Assembly (NCBI GenBank): GCA_016187385.1
Contig: JACPJU010000001.1
Span: 649,144 to 713,143 of the forward strand
DNA: 64,000 nucleotides
Source of the DNA: Candidatus Aenigmatarchaeota archaeon
GTDB taxonomy: Archaea > Aenigmatarchaeota > Aenigmatarchaeia > CG10238-14 > SCSR01
Reading direction: 5' to 3'
Positions 9,493-19,705 of the stretch are shown piece after piece. The notes beneath the pieces were generated by a model. It was given only the letters and a program-made list of their open reading frames with translations, was not told the DNA's origin and made no database searches. Within the stretch, counting starts at the first letter, position 1. Every line of letters starts with the position of its first letter. The position numbers were made by a program, and so were the translations under genes.

Positions 9493-10364
9493 TACATCTC
9501 GACCTCCACGCCTTTCAGGAAGAGAAGGAACCCTACATTCAAGAAAGGCACAAGAACATAAAGGCTTAGTTTGGTCAATACCAGAATGTCAAATCCTCCG
9601 ATATTCGGCTGTATCATGTTCATGACTGCGAATAATGACACGATAAACAACGGTGCTGCAATCAGAATGCCTGTGTAGAATTCTGCATATGCTGACAGCT
9701 GCTGCATGAATTTTTCCCGATTCAATTTCCAGCTGAACAGAGCCTGTTCGCCCGCATTTTTGATGTAAGTTCTGACATCCCCGCCGCTTTCTGTAGTGCT
9801 TAATATGCCCAAAAGTATTTGTCTTAATTCATTGCTCGGCGTTCTTTCGGCCAGTTCCCTTATGGCTGTCAAAGGATCAACTCCGAACGTATCGATGTTT
9901 CTTACAAGTACTTTCATTTCTTTCGCTATTTCACCATATTCGTCGAAATTGCTTATGAGCTTGAATATCATGTAAGGCGGCGCGCCAGATTCTGATATAG
10001 CCGCCATGTGCGTGAGCGCAAACGGAAGATTTGTGTTGATGCTCTTTCTTATCGATATCATCTTCTGATACGGGTATAAAACCAGCACACCAAGAGCAAT
10101 TCCGGCAACCATGAAAGGGGCGTATAAAATAAGAAACAGGTTTTGTATCAGAGTAAGTTTCAAATACATTGTAGCAAAGGAAAACACACCTAGAGAAAAT
10201 ACATATGCGATCAAAGAATTCAAAAGAACTACGCTGCCGTAACTTCTGAATGGAAATTTTACGCCAGCACGAATCAAACTATCTCTGAGGAATTTCACAC
10301 GGTGGCCATGCTTATCCACTATATCGCCGAACAAAACGGTTGCAACCGCGCTGTAGGTAATCAT
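9492..10364 (-). CDS. type II/IV secretion system F-family membrane protein (TadB/ArlJ-like)
   Basis: LPFALTHMAAISESGAPPYMIFKLIS; ESGGDVRTYI. Confidence 0.82.
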   Translation of the reverse strand: MITYSAVATVLFGDIVDKHGHRVKFLRDSLIRAGVKFPFRSYGSVVLLNSLIAYVFSLGVFSFATMYLKLTLIQNLFLILYAPFMVAGIALGVLVLYPYQKMISIRKSINTNLPFALTHMAAISESGAPPYMIFKLISNFDEYGEIAKEMKVLVRNIDTFGVDPLTAIRELAERTPSNELRQILLGILSTTESGGDVRTYIKNAGEQALFSWKLNREKFMQQLSAYAEFYTGILIAAPLFIVSLFAVMNMIQPNIGGFDILVLTKLSLYVLVPFLNVGFLLFLKGVEVEM

Positions 10365-10401
10365 ATTCCCTAATAAATATATGGCTTTCTATAAAGATTT
10401 T

Positions 10402-12180
10402 CTAATGTGCCGCTTCCTGCAGGACCCTGAAACCGAGCAGTTCAAGAATTGAAGTCCTCTTCTGCGGTCTTTCGTCTTCAGCCATGGGCTCTTTGACAGG
10501 CTCTGGTTCTTCCTTCACAACTTCCACAGGCACTTCTTTCTTCTCTTCCTTCTTTTTCCAGTCTTTTCCCATCATCTCGAACAATTTCTCAGGCTCTTTG
10601 TAATACATGTTCACATACTCTACAAACTGGGTGTAGTCCTTTATGTCTCTCGATATAAGCCATTCAAGCGCAGTCTGCCTTTTTTCCAACTCGTCTTTAA
10701 TCTGTTCCTCGCTGCCACCTTTGTTCCGCACAAGCCTCGCAAGAATCTGGCTGTCATTGACTTTCTCAAAATTATCCGTAGCGGGGTTCCACAGGAAAAC
10801 AAGATTAGTCTTCACTTCTTCTGTTCGCGGGTCTACTGAAATAATTTCAACAATCTCCCTTACTCTTCTGATAGGCTTTCCTTCCTCTTTTGTGTGAGAC
10901 ATGATAGCAATGACATTCAAGCTTTCTATCAGCACAGGTGATAGTTCTATCGGTGGCGATGTCAGTCTTTTGACAACTGTGTCAACTGAATTGGCGTGGA
11001 AAGTGCTGAATGAAGTGTGTCCTGATGCCATGCCTTGGAACATGACATAAGCTTCCTTGCCTCTTGTTTCACCTACAATGACGAAATCCGGATTCTGCCT
11101 AAAGCTTTCCCTGAGCAAATCGAACATTGTTATCTCCCCATATTTCTCGCCTGTAGGCAACGGAATGCCGAAACCGCTTCTCGTCACCCCTGAAATCCAA
11201 TGCTCGTGCGGGATGTGAATTTCTCTTGTATCCTCGATAGAGACAATCTTCTTTTCTGGCGGGATGAACATGCATACGGAATTCAGAAATGTCGTTTTGC
11301 CGGTTGCAGTTCCGCCTACAAAAAGTATGTTGGCTCCCATTTCAACCAAATACCAAAAGTACGCCATTAATTCTGGAGTCGCTGTGTTCAAGTTCATGAG
11401 CTCTACGGGCGATAACGGCCTTTCACTGAATTTTCTTATCGTGAATGTAGGGCCTCTTGTCGCGACATCGCCTGCTATGGTGGCGGATACCCTCGACCCG
11501 TCTGGCAGAGTTCCGTCCAAAATAGGTTCGGCATAGCTGACATACCTCCCGCATCTTTCAGAAAGCTTGATGACAAAGTCTCTCAGCTTGTTCGCGTCTC
11601 CAAAAGAAACATTCGTCTTTATGGAGCCGTATTTTCTATGCACGACATACACAGGAGTATTCATGCCGTCGCAACTGATGTCTTCTATGTTTCCATCCTG
11701 CAACAAAGAGTCGATTTCGTTATATCCTATGAAGTTTCTGTAAATCATGTACATGAGCTTGACATATTGGTTCTGCGTCAGCTGGATGCCGTAATCCTTC
11801 AAGATGCCGTTAACCTGCTTTTGTAAGTAGTCGATGGCTTTGTCTATTTCTTTCAGCGATGCAAATGTCACATCAACAAGCTGTATCAAAGCGTCTGATA
11901 TCTTCTCCAAAACCTTTTTTTCATTTTCATTGAGCACAGGCTCTATTACAAAATATATCAGTTCATTTTCCTCAGGATCCCATTTGATGTTGGCGTATGA
12001 AAAAGGCTCCATCAACGGATAAATCACGTTCATTTTTGTCGGGTCTGACACAACAGGAAGCTCGATTATTCTGGTTGTCTTCTCGAGCCTGAAGCCAGGT
12101 AACGGTTCTTCTTCCTTGCTTTCTGCCATCAGTTTCCTGTAAAACAGACCTCGCAATCTTTTCAGATTTTCGAAAATCAT
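10402..12180 (-). CDS. type II/IV secretion system ATPase (TadA/ArlI-like)
   Basis: Walker A VGGTATGKTTFLNSV, IVSIEDTREI, VIVGETRGKEAYVMFQGMASGHTSFSTFHA. Confidence 0.92.
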   Translation of the reverse strand: MIFENLKRLRGLFYRKLMAESKEEEPLPGFRLEKTTRIIELPVVSDPTKMNVIYPLMEPFSYANIKWDPEENELIYFVIEPVLNENEKKVLEKISDALIQLVDVTFASLKEIDKAIDYLQKQVNGILKDYGIQLTQNQYVKLMYMIYRNFIGYNEIDSLLQDGNIEDISCDGMNTPVYVVHRKYGSIKTNVSFGDANKLRDFVIKLSERCGRYVSYAEPILDGTLPDGSRVSATIAGDVATRGPTFTIRKFSERPLSPVELMNLNTATPELMAYFWYLVEMGANILFVGGTATGKTTFLNSVCMFIPPEKKIVSIEDTREIHIPHEHWISGVTRSGFGIPLPTGEKYGEITMFDLLRESFRQNPDFVIVGETRGKEAYVMFQGMASGHTSFSTFHANSVDTVVKRLTSPPIELSPVLIESLNVIAIMSHTKEEGKPIRRVREIVEIISVDPRTEEVKTNLVFLWNPATDNFEKVNDSQILARLVRNKGGSEEQIKDELEKRQTALEWLISRDIKDYTQFVEYVNMYYKEPEKLFEMMGKDWKKKEEKKEVPVEVVKEEPEPVKEPMAEDERPQKRTSILELLGFRVLQEAAH

Positions 12181-12459
12181 TCACATACCTTTTTTTCTTG
12201 AACTCTTGCCCGGTTGTGATATGTGTCTGAATCTTGCGCAGCTGGGGCAGTATCTCATGATTTTTGACATCATGTGGATCATCCTCCTGTTGACTTGCTG
12301 CATAATCATGGGGTCGTTTATTCTCATGCCGCGCCTGACAGAAAATGTCTTGTATCTGGGCACTTCCCTTCCGCAGCCGTCGCAGGATACGCTCTTCTCC
12401 CTGCCTCTTCCAGCAACATGATGATAGCTTCTTTTGTACGGTGCTTCGCTTATGGGCAT
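12181..12459 (-). CDS. rps26e: probable 30S ribosomal protein S26e
   Basis: VSCDGCGREVPRYK...YCPSCARFRHIS zinc-binding pattern resembling eS26. Confidence 0.6.
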   Translation of the reverse strand: MPISEAPYKRSYHHVAGRGREKSVSCDGCGREVPRYKTFSVRRGMRINDPMIMQQVNRRMIHMMSKIMRYCPSCARFRHISQPGKSSRKKGM

Positions 12460-12509
12460 AAATAAAGTTGTGATTACACAATAATAAATATGAGAGGCTC
12501 ATTAAATTT

Positions 12510-13163
12510 ATGGCGAATGTGTTAGACAATCTTACTTGGCTCGGACATTCGAGCTTTTCCCTCAAGATAGGTAACAATATTGTTTTCATAGATCCTTATA
12601 ATCTGAAGAAATTGCCGAAGACAAAACCCGATGTAATATTTGTCACGCATGCGCATTTCGACCATTGGAGCCCGCCTGACATACGAAAGATTTTAGCGGA
12701 TTATACTGTAGTTGTTGGTACAATCGGGTGCGAGAACAGGAACTTGAATATGCCCGACAACAGGTTCATCGTCACAGAGCCTGGGAAGGAAAAGATTTCC
12801 GGCATCAAGGTCAAGACAATCCCTGCTTACAACATCAAACAGGAAAGACTGAACTTCCACCCAAAGGCGAACAAATGGGTCGGTTACATTTTTGATGTTG
12901 GTGGCAGCACTGTCTATCATGCTGGTGATACAGATTTCATACCCGAGATGAAGAATCTGCCTCACATAGATGTCGCCATGTTGCCGATAGGAGGGACTTA
13001 TACTATGGACGTGAAAGAGGCGATAGAAGCGGCTAATGCGATACACGCTGATGTTACCATTCCTATTCATTATAAACGTTTACTAGGAAACAGGGCGATG
13101 TCCGCAGAAGATGAATTTGTATCTGGCGTTAAAGGCAAAGTTGTAATAATGAACGAGTCTTGA
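12510..13163 (+). CDS. UPF0173-type metal-dependent hydrolase (MBL fold)
   Basis: LTWLGHSSFSLKIGNNIVFIDPY, THAHFDHWSP, YHAGDTDF. Confidence 0.88.
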   Translation: MANVLDNLTWLGHSSFSLKIGNNIVFIDPYNLKKLPKTKPDVIFVTHAHFDHWSPPDIRKILADYTVVVGTIGCENRNLNMPDNRFIVTEPGKEKISGIKVKTIPAYNIKQERLNFHPKANKWVGYIFDVGGSTVYHAGDTDFIPEMKNLPHIDVAMLPIGGTYTMDVKEAIEAANAIHADVTIPIHYKRLLGNRAMSAEDEFVSGVKGKVVIMNES

Positions 13164-13168
13164 CTCAA

Positions 13169-13540
13169 CTATATCATATTAACACTAATTCCATATTTTT
13201 TGAAAGTTTGTACACATTCACCGATTTTAGTATCTATTAAAGATGTTCTTTCATTTATCGGCGTTAAGGTTGTAAATGTACCTATACCAATTTGACTGTA
13301 TATGCTATCGACTCCACACAATAGAAGATCCGCGTATTCTACTAAATCGCCTGAATAAGGACTGTTTGTTAATGAAAAAGTCGTTGCAGGCATGGTATAA
13401 ACTTTTAATCGGCCATAAACTTCTGAAACGCCTTTTTGTTGCAGTGACTGTGCCAGATTATCAAAAGTTATAATTGCATCTTTTTCAAATACATTTTGAA
13501 CTAAAGTTTTTAATCGATCTAAAGTACCAGCTATACTCAT
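13169..13540 (-). CDS. hypothetical protein
   Basis: 123-aa ORF between flanking genes. Confidence 0.5.
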   Translation of the reverse strand: MSIAGTLDRLKTLVQNVFEKDAIITFDNLAQSLQQKGVSEVYGRLKVYTMPATTFSLTNSPYSGDLVEYADLLLCGVDSIYSQIGIGTFTTLTPINERTSLIDTKIGECVQTFKKYGISVNMI

Positions 13541-13575
13541 AAATTTATTATTGATAAAAATCTTTATAAGTAACT

Positions 13576-13995
13576 ATGAAATACACAAAGTCTGGCGACA
13601 CCTATATCATAAAGCTATTCAAGGGCGAGAAGATAATGGAATATCTCGTGAAATTCTGCGAAGTGAAGAAAATAACCTCGGGAATTTTTCATGCAATAGG
13701 TGCCGTGCTTGATGCTGAGATTTCATTCTACAACCTCAAGACAAAGGAATACCAGTGGAAGAAATTCAACAAGCCAATGGAGATAACAGGCATGACAGGA
13801 AATGTTGCGTTGTTCGAGGGAAAGCCGCTCTTGCACATTCACCTCACATTCTCTGACGATAAGATGAATGTTGTGGGCGGTCACCTGAAGGAAGCCACTG
13901 TCGGAGGCACGTGCGAGATATTCTTGACAGATACAAAAATAAAAATGGAAAGAGAGTATGATGAAGAGACTGGTCTGAAGTTGTGGAAATTTTAA
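13576..13995 (+). CDS. PPC/DUF296 domain DNA-binding protein
   Basis: SGIFHAIGAVLDAEISFY...GKPLLHIHLTFSDDKMNVVGGHLKEATVGGTCEIFL. Confidence 0.85.
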   Translation: MKYTKSGDTYIIKLFKGEKIMEYLVKFCEVKKITSGIFHAIGAVLDAEISFYNLKTKEYQWKKFNKPMEITGMTGNVALFEGKPLLHIHLTFSDDKMNVVGGHLKEATVGGTCEIFLTDTKIKMEREYDEETGLKLWKF

Positions 13996-14031
13996 TTAAG
14001 CTTTAATATCTTAAATTCTTAAGAGATTGAT

Positions 14032-14601
14032 ATGCTTGAAGTCTTTGAAGATTTGAGAAAATATAGAAATCCTATTATGGATGAATATGGACGAAATGAC
14101 TATTCTATAGCAAATTCGATAGCTGACAAATTCGGTTATAGATTTTTGGGAATCAGTAAAGGAAGTTCTCCTGACAGAGATGCGATATTTCTTGGAAGAG
14201 AGAGCATCAAGGACGAAGAGTTTATAAGTTCTGTAATTGATGACTGGGTTTGTCAAGGATATGAAGTGTATGATGGCTATGTTCAGATTGGAGGTAGGCA
14301 TGTGAACGGTAAAGCTATAACAAGGAAATACGGGAATGAAAGCAGTATCGCTGTCATGGAAAGAGGCAAGAGAGCTTCGAATCCTGAAAAACCTCTTTTG
14401 GTGGTAGGTTACACAGATCAACAAATTGTTATGGGACTCTTTTTTAACACGAGTATCCAACATGTCGGAGAAATTCAAAAATTGGCAGAATATATAGGTA
14501 TGGAACCTTTCACATTATCGGAAATTGACGAACCCAGGAAAACTGAAATTAAGGGTACTCTCGGAGATTTCTTAAAAGAATTGGATTTATCGAATCTTTG
14601 A
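14032..14601 (+). CDS. hypothetical protein
   Basis: 189-aa ORF. Confidence 0.55.
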   Translation: MLEVFEDLRKYRNPIMDEYGRNDYSIANSIADKFGYRFLGISKGSSPDRDAIFLGRESIKDEEFISSVIDDWVCQGYEVYDGYVQIGGRHVNGKAITRKYGNESSIAVMERGKRASNPEKPLLVVGYTDQQIVMGLFFNTSIQHVGEIQKLAEYIGMEPFTLSEIDEPRKTEIKGTLGDFLKELDLSNL

Positions 14602-14656
14602 AGAATTGTTTAAATTTCTTATCGAACAATAAATTAAAAAGAAGGTGAACAAATAA

Positions 14657-16132
14657 TTGCCATTCGGAAATCAAGTATTCAAGAAACCTGAATTCAAGAA
14701 AATCTCGGATGTAGTCTGGGAAATACCTACAAGCTTCAAGCAAGGAATGAATGTTCCGGCTAGGATATTTGCTACTAAGAAAATTGTAGATGCGATGGAC
14801 TTGCAGGTGTACGACCAGATAACAAATGTAGCCAACTTGCCAGGAATCCAAAAATATGCGTTCTGCATGCCAGATGGACATTCTGGCTACGGATTTCCAA
14901 TTGGTGGTGTAGCAGCGTTTGATCCAGATGAAAATGGAGTCATATCACCGGGAGGCATAGGATTCGACATCAATTGCGGCATGAGGCTTGTATTGACTAA
15001 TCTCACTTATGATCAAGTGAAGCCGCATCTGAAAGCTATAGTAGACAAATTATTCGAAAGGGTGCCTGCAGGCGTCGGAAGTACAGGATTTGTAAAATTA
15101 ACAAAGGACCAGTTCAGGAAAGTTGTGGAAGAAGGAGCAGAATGGGCACTTGATAATGGTTATGCGTGGAAGGAAGATTTGGAAAGGACTGAATTGAACG
15201 GCAAGGCAGAATGGGCCGATAATTCGAAAGTATCCCCTAAAGCTATCGAGAGAGGATTCAATCAAATAGGGACACTAGGCTCAGGAAATCACTATCTTGA
15301 GATTCAAGTCGTCAAACCCGAAAATATTCTCGACAAAGAGCTCGCAAAGAAATGGGGATTGTTCCCGAATCAAATAGTTATAATGTTCCACTGTGGCTCT
15401 CGCGGGTTTGGTCACCAAATTGGAACTGACTATTTGCAAACATTTTTATCGGTAATGGAAAGAAAATATGGAATTAAAATTCTGGACAGGGAACTGGCAT
15501 GCGCGCCGTTCAACTCGCCGGAAGGTCAGGATTACTTCAAGGCTATGGCATGTGCGGTTAACATGAGCTTTGTCAATCGTCAGGTTATCTTGCATAGAAT
15601 CAGGGAAGTGTTTTCAGGCGTCTTCAAGCAGGATGCGGAAAAACTTGGAATGCACATGCTTTTTGATGTCGCGCACAACAGAGCAAGCTTAGAAGAACAT
15701 GAAGTAAACGGGAAGAAAAAGAAATTGATAGTCCATCGAAAGGGGGCAACTGGCTCTTATCCTTCAGGAAGGGAAGAGATTCCAAAATTATATCGAAATG
15801 ACGGAAGTCCCGTTATTATTGGAGGAAGTATGGAAACGGGTTCTTACCTTTTGGTTGGTGGTGAGAAATCAAATGAAACATTCTGTTCCACCGCGCACGG
15901 CAGCGGAAGAACTATGAGCAGGACAGCCGCGACCAGAATGTTCAGAGGGGATGAACTCCAGAAGGACATGATGCAAAAAGGTATTTACGTAAAATCTGTC
16001 TCATTTTCAGGATTGGCCGAGGAAGCCGGTGGGGCGTACAAGAACATAGATGATGTCATTGAAGCAACTCATTTGGCCGGAATTTCCAGAAAAGTTTGCA
16101 AGTTAATTCCTGTCGGAAATGTCAAGGGATAG
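14657..16132 (+). CDS. rtcB: tRNA-splicing ligase RtcB (TTG start)
   Basis: AFCMPDGHSGYGFPIGGVAAFD, GGIGFDINCGMRL, GTLGSGNHYLEIQ, FCSTAHGSGRTMSR. Confidence 0.96.
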   Translation: MPFGNQVFKKPEFKKISDVVWEIPTSFKQGMNVPARIFATKKIVDAMDLQVYDQITNVANLPGIQKYAFCMPDGHSGYGFPIGGVAAFDPDENGVISPGGIGFDINCGMRLVLTNLTYDQVKPHLKAIVDKLFERVPAGVGSTGFVKLTKDQFRKVVEEGAEWALDNGYAWKEDLERTELNGKAEWADNSKVSPKAIERGFNQIGTLGSGNHYLEIQVVKPENILDKELAKKWGLFPNQIVIMFHCGSRGFGHQIGTDYLQTFLSVMERKYGIKILDRELACAPFNSPEGQDYFKAMACAVNMSFVNRQVILHRIREVFSGVFKQDAEKLGMHMLFDVAHNRASLEEHEVNGKKKKLIVHRKGATGSYPSGREEIPKLYRNDGSPVIIGGSMETGSYLLVGGEKSNETFCSTAHGSGRTMSRTAATRMFRGDELQKDMMQKGIYVKSVSFSGLAEEAGGAYKNIDDVIEATHLAGISRKVCKLIPVGNVKG

Positions 16133-16133
16133 C

Positions 16134-16454
16134 ATGGAACTATCTGAAAAGAAGTGCAAGGCATGCGAAGGATGGGAAAAGCCATTTACTAAAGCAGAAG
16201 CTGAGAAATATCTCAATCAAGTGAACAACTGGAGACTATCCGACAACCAGATAGAAAAGGAATTTCGTTTCAAGAATTTCAAGGAAGGATTGGAGTTCGT
16301 CAATAAAGTTGGGAATATAGCCGAGGAAGAAGGTCACCATCCTGATGTTTATCTCAGCTATCGGAAAGTGATTATAAAACTGACAACCCATGCAATCAAA
16401 GGACTGAGCGAGAGTGATTTCATTCTTGCGGCGAAGATAGACAAATCATTTTAA
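16134..16454 (+). CDS. pterin-4a-carbinolamine dehydratase-like protein (DCoH)
   Basis: EEGHHPDVYLSYRKVIIKLTTHAIKGLSESDFILAAKID. Confidence 0.88.
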   Translation: MELSEKKCKACEGWEKPFTKAEAEKYLNQVNNWRLSDNQIEKEFRFKNFKEGLEFVNKVGNIAEEEGHHPDVYLSYRKVIIKLTTHAIKGLSESDFILAAKIDKSF

Positions 16455-16525
16455 CACTTGCAGCTAGGACCGCATCCCGAACATTTCTTGTCATTCCCTG
16501 AACAACATTTGCATCCTTTCGGCAT
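16451..16525 (-). CDS. 24-aa Cys-rich microprotein MPKGCKCCSGNDKKCSGCGPSCKC, metallothionein-like
   Basis: Manual translation; 7 Cys in 24 residues with CxCC, CxxC, CxC. Confidence 0.5.
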   Translation of the reverse strand: MPKGCKCCSGNDKKCSGCGPSCKC

Positions 16526-16560
16526 AAACTCATTTATCTTCTGTCTCTTATATTCTTATT

Positions 16561-16992
16561 ATGCCCTACAAATTTTTGGAGGATGTGGCCATAGCCGATG
16601 TAGCTTTCGAAGCTACTGGCAAGACTCTTGAAGAACTGTTTGAATCCTGCGGGTTGGCTGTAACAAACACGATGGTCAAGGATTTGGATTCCGTCAAAAG
16701 AAAGATAGTGAAAGATATTGAGGTCGAATCCGAGTCGATTGAACTGCTCTTGTTTGCTTTCTTGCAGGAGATAATCTTTTACAAGGATGCGAAGCTGTTA
16801 TTGTTCAACAAGTTTGATGTCAGAATACGTCAGATGAAGAAAAAAAATAGATTGAAAGCGAAAGCTTACGGCGAGAAGTTGAATATGAAGAAGCATGAGC
16901 TAAAAGTTGATGTGAAGGCTGTTTCTCTGCACAATTTCCAAGTTAAAAAAACAAGATCCGTATGGAAAGCTTCCGTGATTTTGGACGTGTAA
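16561..16992 (+). CDS. archease
   Basis: FLEDVAIADVAFEATGKTLEELFESCGLAV, VKAVSLHNFQV; downstream of rtcB. Confidence 0.85.
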   Translation: MPYKFLEDVAIADVAFEATGKTLEELFESCGLAVTNTMVKDLDSVKRKIVKDIEVESESIELLLFAFLQEIIFYKDAKLLLFNKFDVRIRQMKKKNRLKAKAYGEKLNMKKHELKVDVKAVSLHNFQVKKTRSVWKASVILDV

Positions 16993-17037
16993 AAATCTTT
17001 AAATATGTGTTGACACATAATACAAATAGGTGATTGA

Positions 17038-17256
17038 ATGAGCAATATGACTCTATCTGTTCCAGAAGAATTACACAAGAAAATGAGGCAGCACACAGAG
17101 CTAAAGTGGAGCGATATAGCCAGGCAAGCTTTCGAGAAGAAGCTGAAAGAAATTGAGCTGTCTGAAAAATTACTGAGCAAAAGCAATCTGACAGAGGATG
17201 ACGCAGAAAGAATAGGACACAAAATCAAAGGCAAAATCAGGAAAAGGTTTAGCTGA
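17038..17256 (+). CDS. VapB-like antitoxin
   Basis: MTLSVPEELHKKMRQHTELKWSDIARQAFEKKL; directly upstream of PIN pseudogene. Confidence 0.72.
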   Translation: MSNMTLSVPEELHKKMRQHTELKWSDIARQAFEKKLKEIELSEKLLSKSNLTEDDAERIGHKIKGKIRKRFS

Positions 17257-17676
17257 ATGAAATTAGTTGTAGACACAAACAGGATAATAGCCGCATTGGT
17301 TAGAGATTCTGCGAGCAGAAAAATCTTACTTTCCGGTAAGTTCGAGTTTTTGACTGTCGGTGTAACTAAATTAGAAATTGAAGAACACAAGTAGGAGATT
17401 CTAGAAAAGGCAAAACTGACCGAAGAAGAATTTACTACGATTTTCTCTCTCTTATTTTCCAAGATTTCTGTCGTAAGCGATGTCGCGATAGAGAGTAAGA
17501 TGGAAGAAGCTAAACAAATAATGGACAAAATTGATACCGATGACACTCCTTTTATTGCATTAGCTTTAGCTGTAGAAAATGACGGTATCTGGAGTGATGA
17601 CACCCATTTTGAACAACAAACTCGAATTAAAGTCTGGAAAACTGTTGTATTGCTGAATCTCTTGAAAGAAATGTAG
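17257..17676 (+). pseudogene. PIN-domain (VapC-like) toxin with in-frame TAG at 17392-17394
   Basis: Manual translation MKLVVDTNRIIAALVRDSASRKILLSGKFEFLTVGVTKLEIEEHK*EILEKAKLTEEEF...DTDDTPFIALALAVENDGIWSDDTHF; colinear on both sides of the stop. Confidence 0.8.
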
Positions 17677-17747
17677 TTTTTACAATTGGACCAATCGGAC
17701 GTGTAAGAATATTTTACAGTTAAAATGGAAGATTTATAAAGCTTAAT

Positions 17748-18701
17748 ATGCTTCTAAAATTCATGGTTCGGGATAATCTAAGTAGATTAAGAAATTTAGC
17801 ATTAGCTTTGTTAACTACATTTAATGCAGTTGCTTGTACGGGAGGTCCAACGCCTACGCTAACTTCTACATCAGCATCAATGCCGCAACTTACAGTAACA
17901 CCTGCACCAACCTCATCTCAAACGTCGACACCAGCGCCTAAATTTTCGACACCAGTATATACACCAATTCCCAGATACACCCCTACGTCATTTTTGCCTC
18001 AGGGTTATCAAATTATAAGAGACGCACGTAACATTCCAAAGAAAGAAGGAAGAGATTTAATTGCAACAGACATTACAGAAGAAAGAAACGTTTCTGAAGA
18101 AGATGCTGTAAGAAAGATGTATTGGGAAGGTAGTATACCTTATTATCAATTTAGTGTTGACGGAAAGAAAATAATAGTGTGGCCTAGATTAGGTCTCTCA
18201 TCTAATTACGAACCTGGAGGTCAATTTTATATGAGACAATATGTCAGACCAGGGACAAGAATACTTGATTTTGATTTTTCCTTTTTACCTGATTCTAACT
18301 ATTGCTTTGTTAATCTTGGTGATGGATCTTTTGGTGAGGACTTTACTGACGACGAATGTGATGGTACTGTCAACCATGTTGCCTTCTGGGAAGATATTCT
18401 ATCCGAGAATGGGGAAAAGATTAGACGTTCAGTCAATATTACTTTCCAACGAGGATTTTACATTGGGCATGAAGCGATATATGCGAGGGACAATATGAGA
18501 GAACTGCGGAGAAGGTGGCTGGATTTGAGCGATATGGAAAAGTTTATGCAAGAACATGGTCGTCGTTATTTAGATATATTACTGAGAGGAGATTTGTTAG
18601 AACCCGCAAGCACAAATTCCCATCAAAGATTTAATTCTTACATGTATGGTAGGGATGGTGTAGTGAAGCGACAATACGCACCTAGAAAACTTAGTTTGTA
18701 A
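17748..18701 (+). CDS. hypothetical lipoprotein with Thr/Pro/Ser-rich linker
   Basis: TTFNAVACTGG lipobox-like site followed by a TP-rich stretch. Confidence 0.6.
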   Translation: MLLKFMVRDNLSRLRNLALALLTTFNAVACTGGPTPTLTSTSASMPQLTVTPAPTSSQTSTPAPKFSTPVYTPIPRYTPTSFLPQGYQIIRDARNIPKKEGRDLIATDITEERNVSEEDAVRKMYWEGSIPYYQFSVDGKKIIVWPRLGLSSNYEPGGQFYMRQYVRPGTRILDFDFSFLPDSNYCFVNLGDGSFGEDFTDDECDGTVNHVAFWEDILSENGEKIRRSVNITFQRGFYIGHEAIYARDNMRELRRRWLDLSDMEKFMQEHGRRYLDILLRGDLLEPASTNSHQRFNSYMYGRDGVVKRQYAPRKLSL

Positions 18702-18808
18702 TTCACGAACTGGATATATCCAAGACGAATTCAGATAATATTCTGCAGAATACAAATGTTTATATAGAAGTAGCCACTATATAGTAGTGGTTTTTCTGAA
18801 ACCTAATT

Positions 18809-19705
18809 TTGGTGACGATCATGGAGAGAAAGAAGGTAGGTCTGGTATTGAGCGGCGGCGGACAGGGCGGATGGATACAGCTTGGAGCATTGCAGGTTCT
18901 CGAAAAAGAAAAGGTACCTTTTGACATAATCGTCGGCACAAGTGTAGGCGGTCTTATCGGATGGGGGCTTGCTTCTGGTCTTTCTGTCAAAAAACTTATC
19001 AAAAAATCAGAGCTCATCAAAGAAGCTGATTTCAAGAAATTGTCTTATGACAATTATTCTGTTTTTGACCCTCATGCGGGATTTGAAAAGATGAAGGAAA
19101 TATTCGGCAGCAAGAAAATAGAAGACCTCCAAAAGAAATTTGCTGTTGTTGCTGTCGACATGTGGACGGGAGAGGAGGTTGTAATTGACAAAGGTTCTGT
19201 CGCAGATGCTGTCAGAGCCACCACGTGCATCCCGGCTGTTTTCCCGCCTGTTGAAATCGACGGAAGGTTGCTGGTGGACGGAGGTGTTCTTAACGTGCTT
19301 CCTGTAGATGTGGCTTACAGCATGGGCGCCGACATAACAATAGCCATAGATGTTTCCAACTTTGGGAAGAGCGTGTTCAACATCAGACCAAAGGGCGTGC
19401 ACCCGCTTACAAAGAGACTGATAGACACGACAAAGAGTCCTTATCTGGCTGCCTTGGCTAAAAGAAGCTATTTGTTTGAGAGCTTGTTCGAGTCTGTGAG
19501 AATCATGGGCAAGCGAATAAGAAACGAAAAGTTGGCCAGAACGCCGCCTACAGTTTTGATTGAAGAGAGGTTCTCCCCTGATTTTTCATCCATTGTCATA
19601 GACGATCCTGTAATCAGGGAAAAGATGATGAAGATGGGAAGGGAGTCTGCCCGCAAGGCTATGAAAAAAATCAAAGCAGCGTTAGCCGTGGAACCTGTAG
19701 CCTAG
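18809..19705 (+). CDS. patatin-like phospholipase
   Basis: LSGGGQGGWIQLGALQVL, GTSVGG (GxSxG), VDGGVLNVLPVD. Confidence 0.92.
   Translation: MVTIMERKKVGLVLSGGGQGGWIQLGALQVLEKEKVPFDIIVGTSVGGLIGWGLASGLSVKKLIKKSELIKEADFKKLSYDNYSVFDPHAGFEKMKEIFGSKKIEDLQKKFAVVAVDMWTGEEVVIDKGSVADAVRATTCIPAVFPPVEIDGRLLVDGGVLNVLPVDVAYSMGADITIAIDVSNFGKSVFNIRPKGVHPLTKRLIDTTKSPYLAALAKRSYLFESLFESVRIMGKRIRNEKLARTPPTVLIEERFSPDFSSIVIDDPVIREKMMKMGRESARKAMKKIKAALAVEPVA

Noticed and set aside
17392-17394. TAG in the PIN toxin as pyrrolysine or recoded sense codon
   Set aside because: TAG is used as terminator by other genes here, and no Pyl machinery is visible; a nonsense mutation is simpler.
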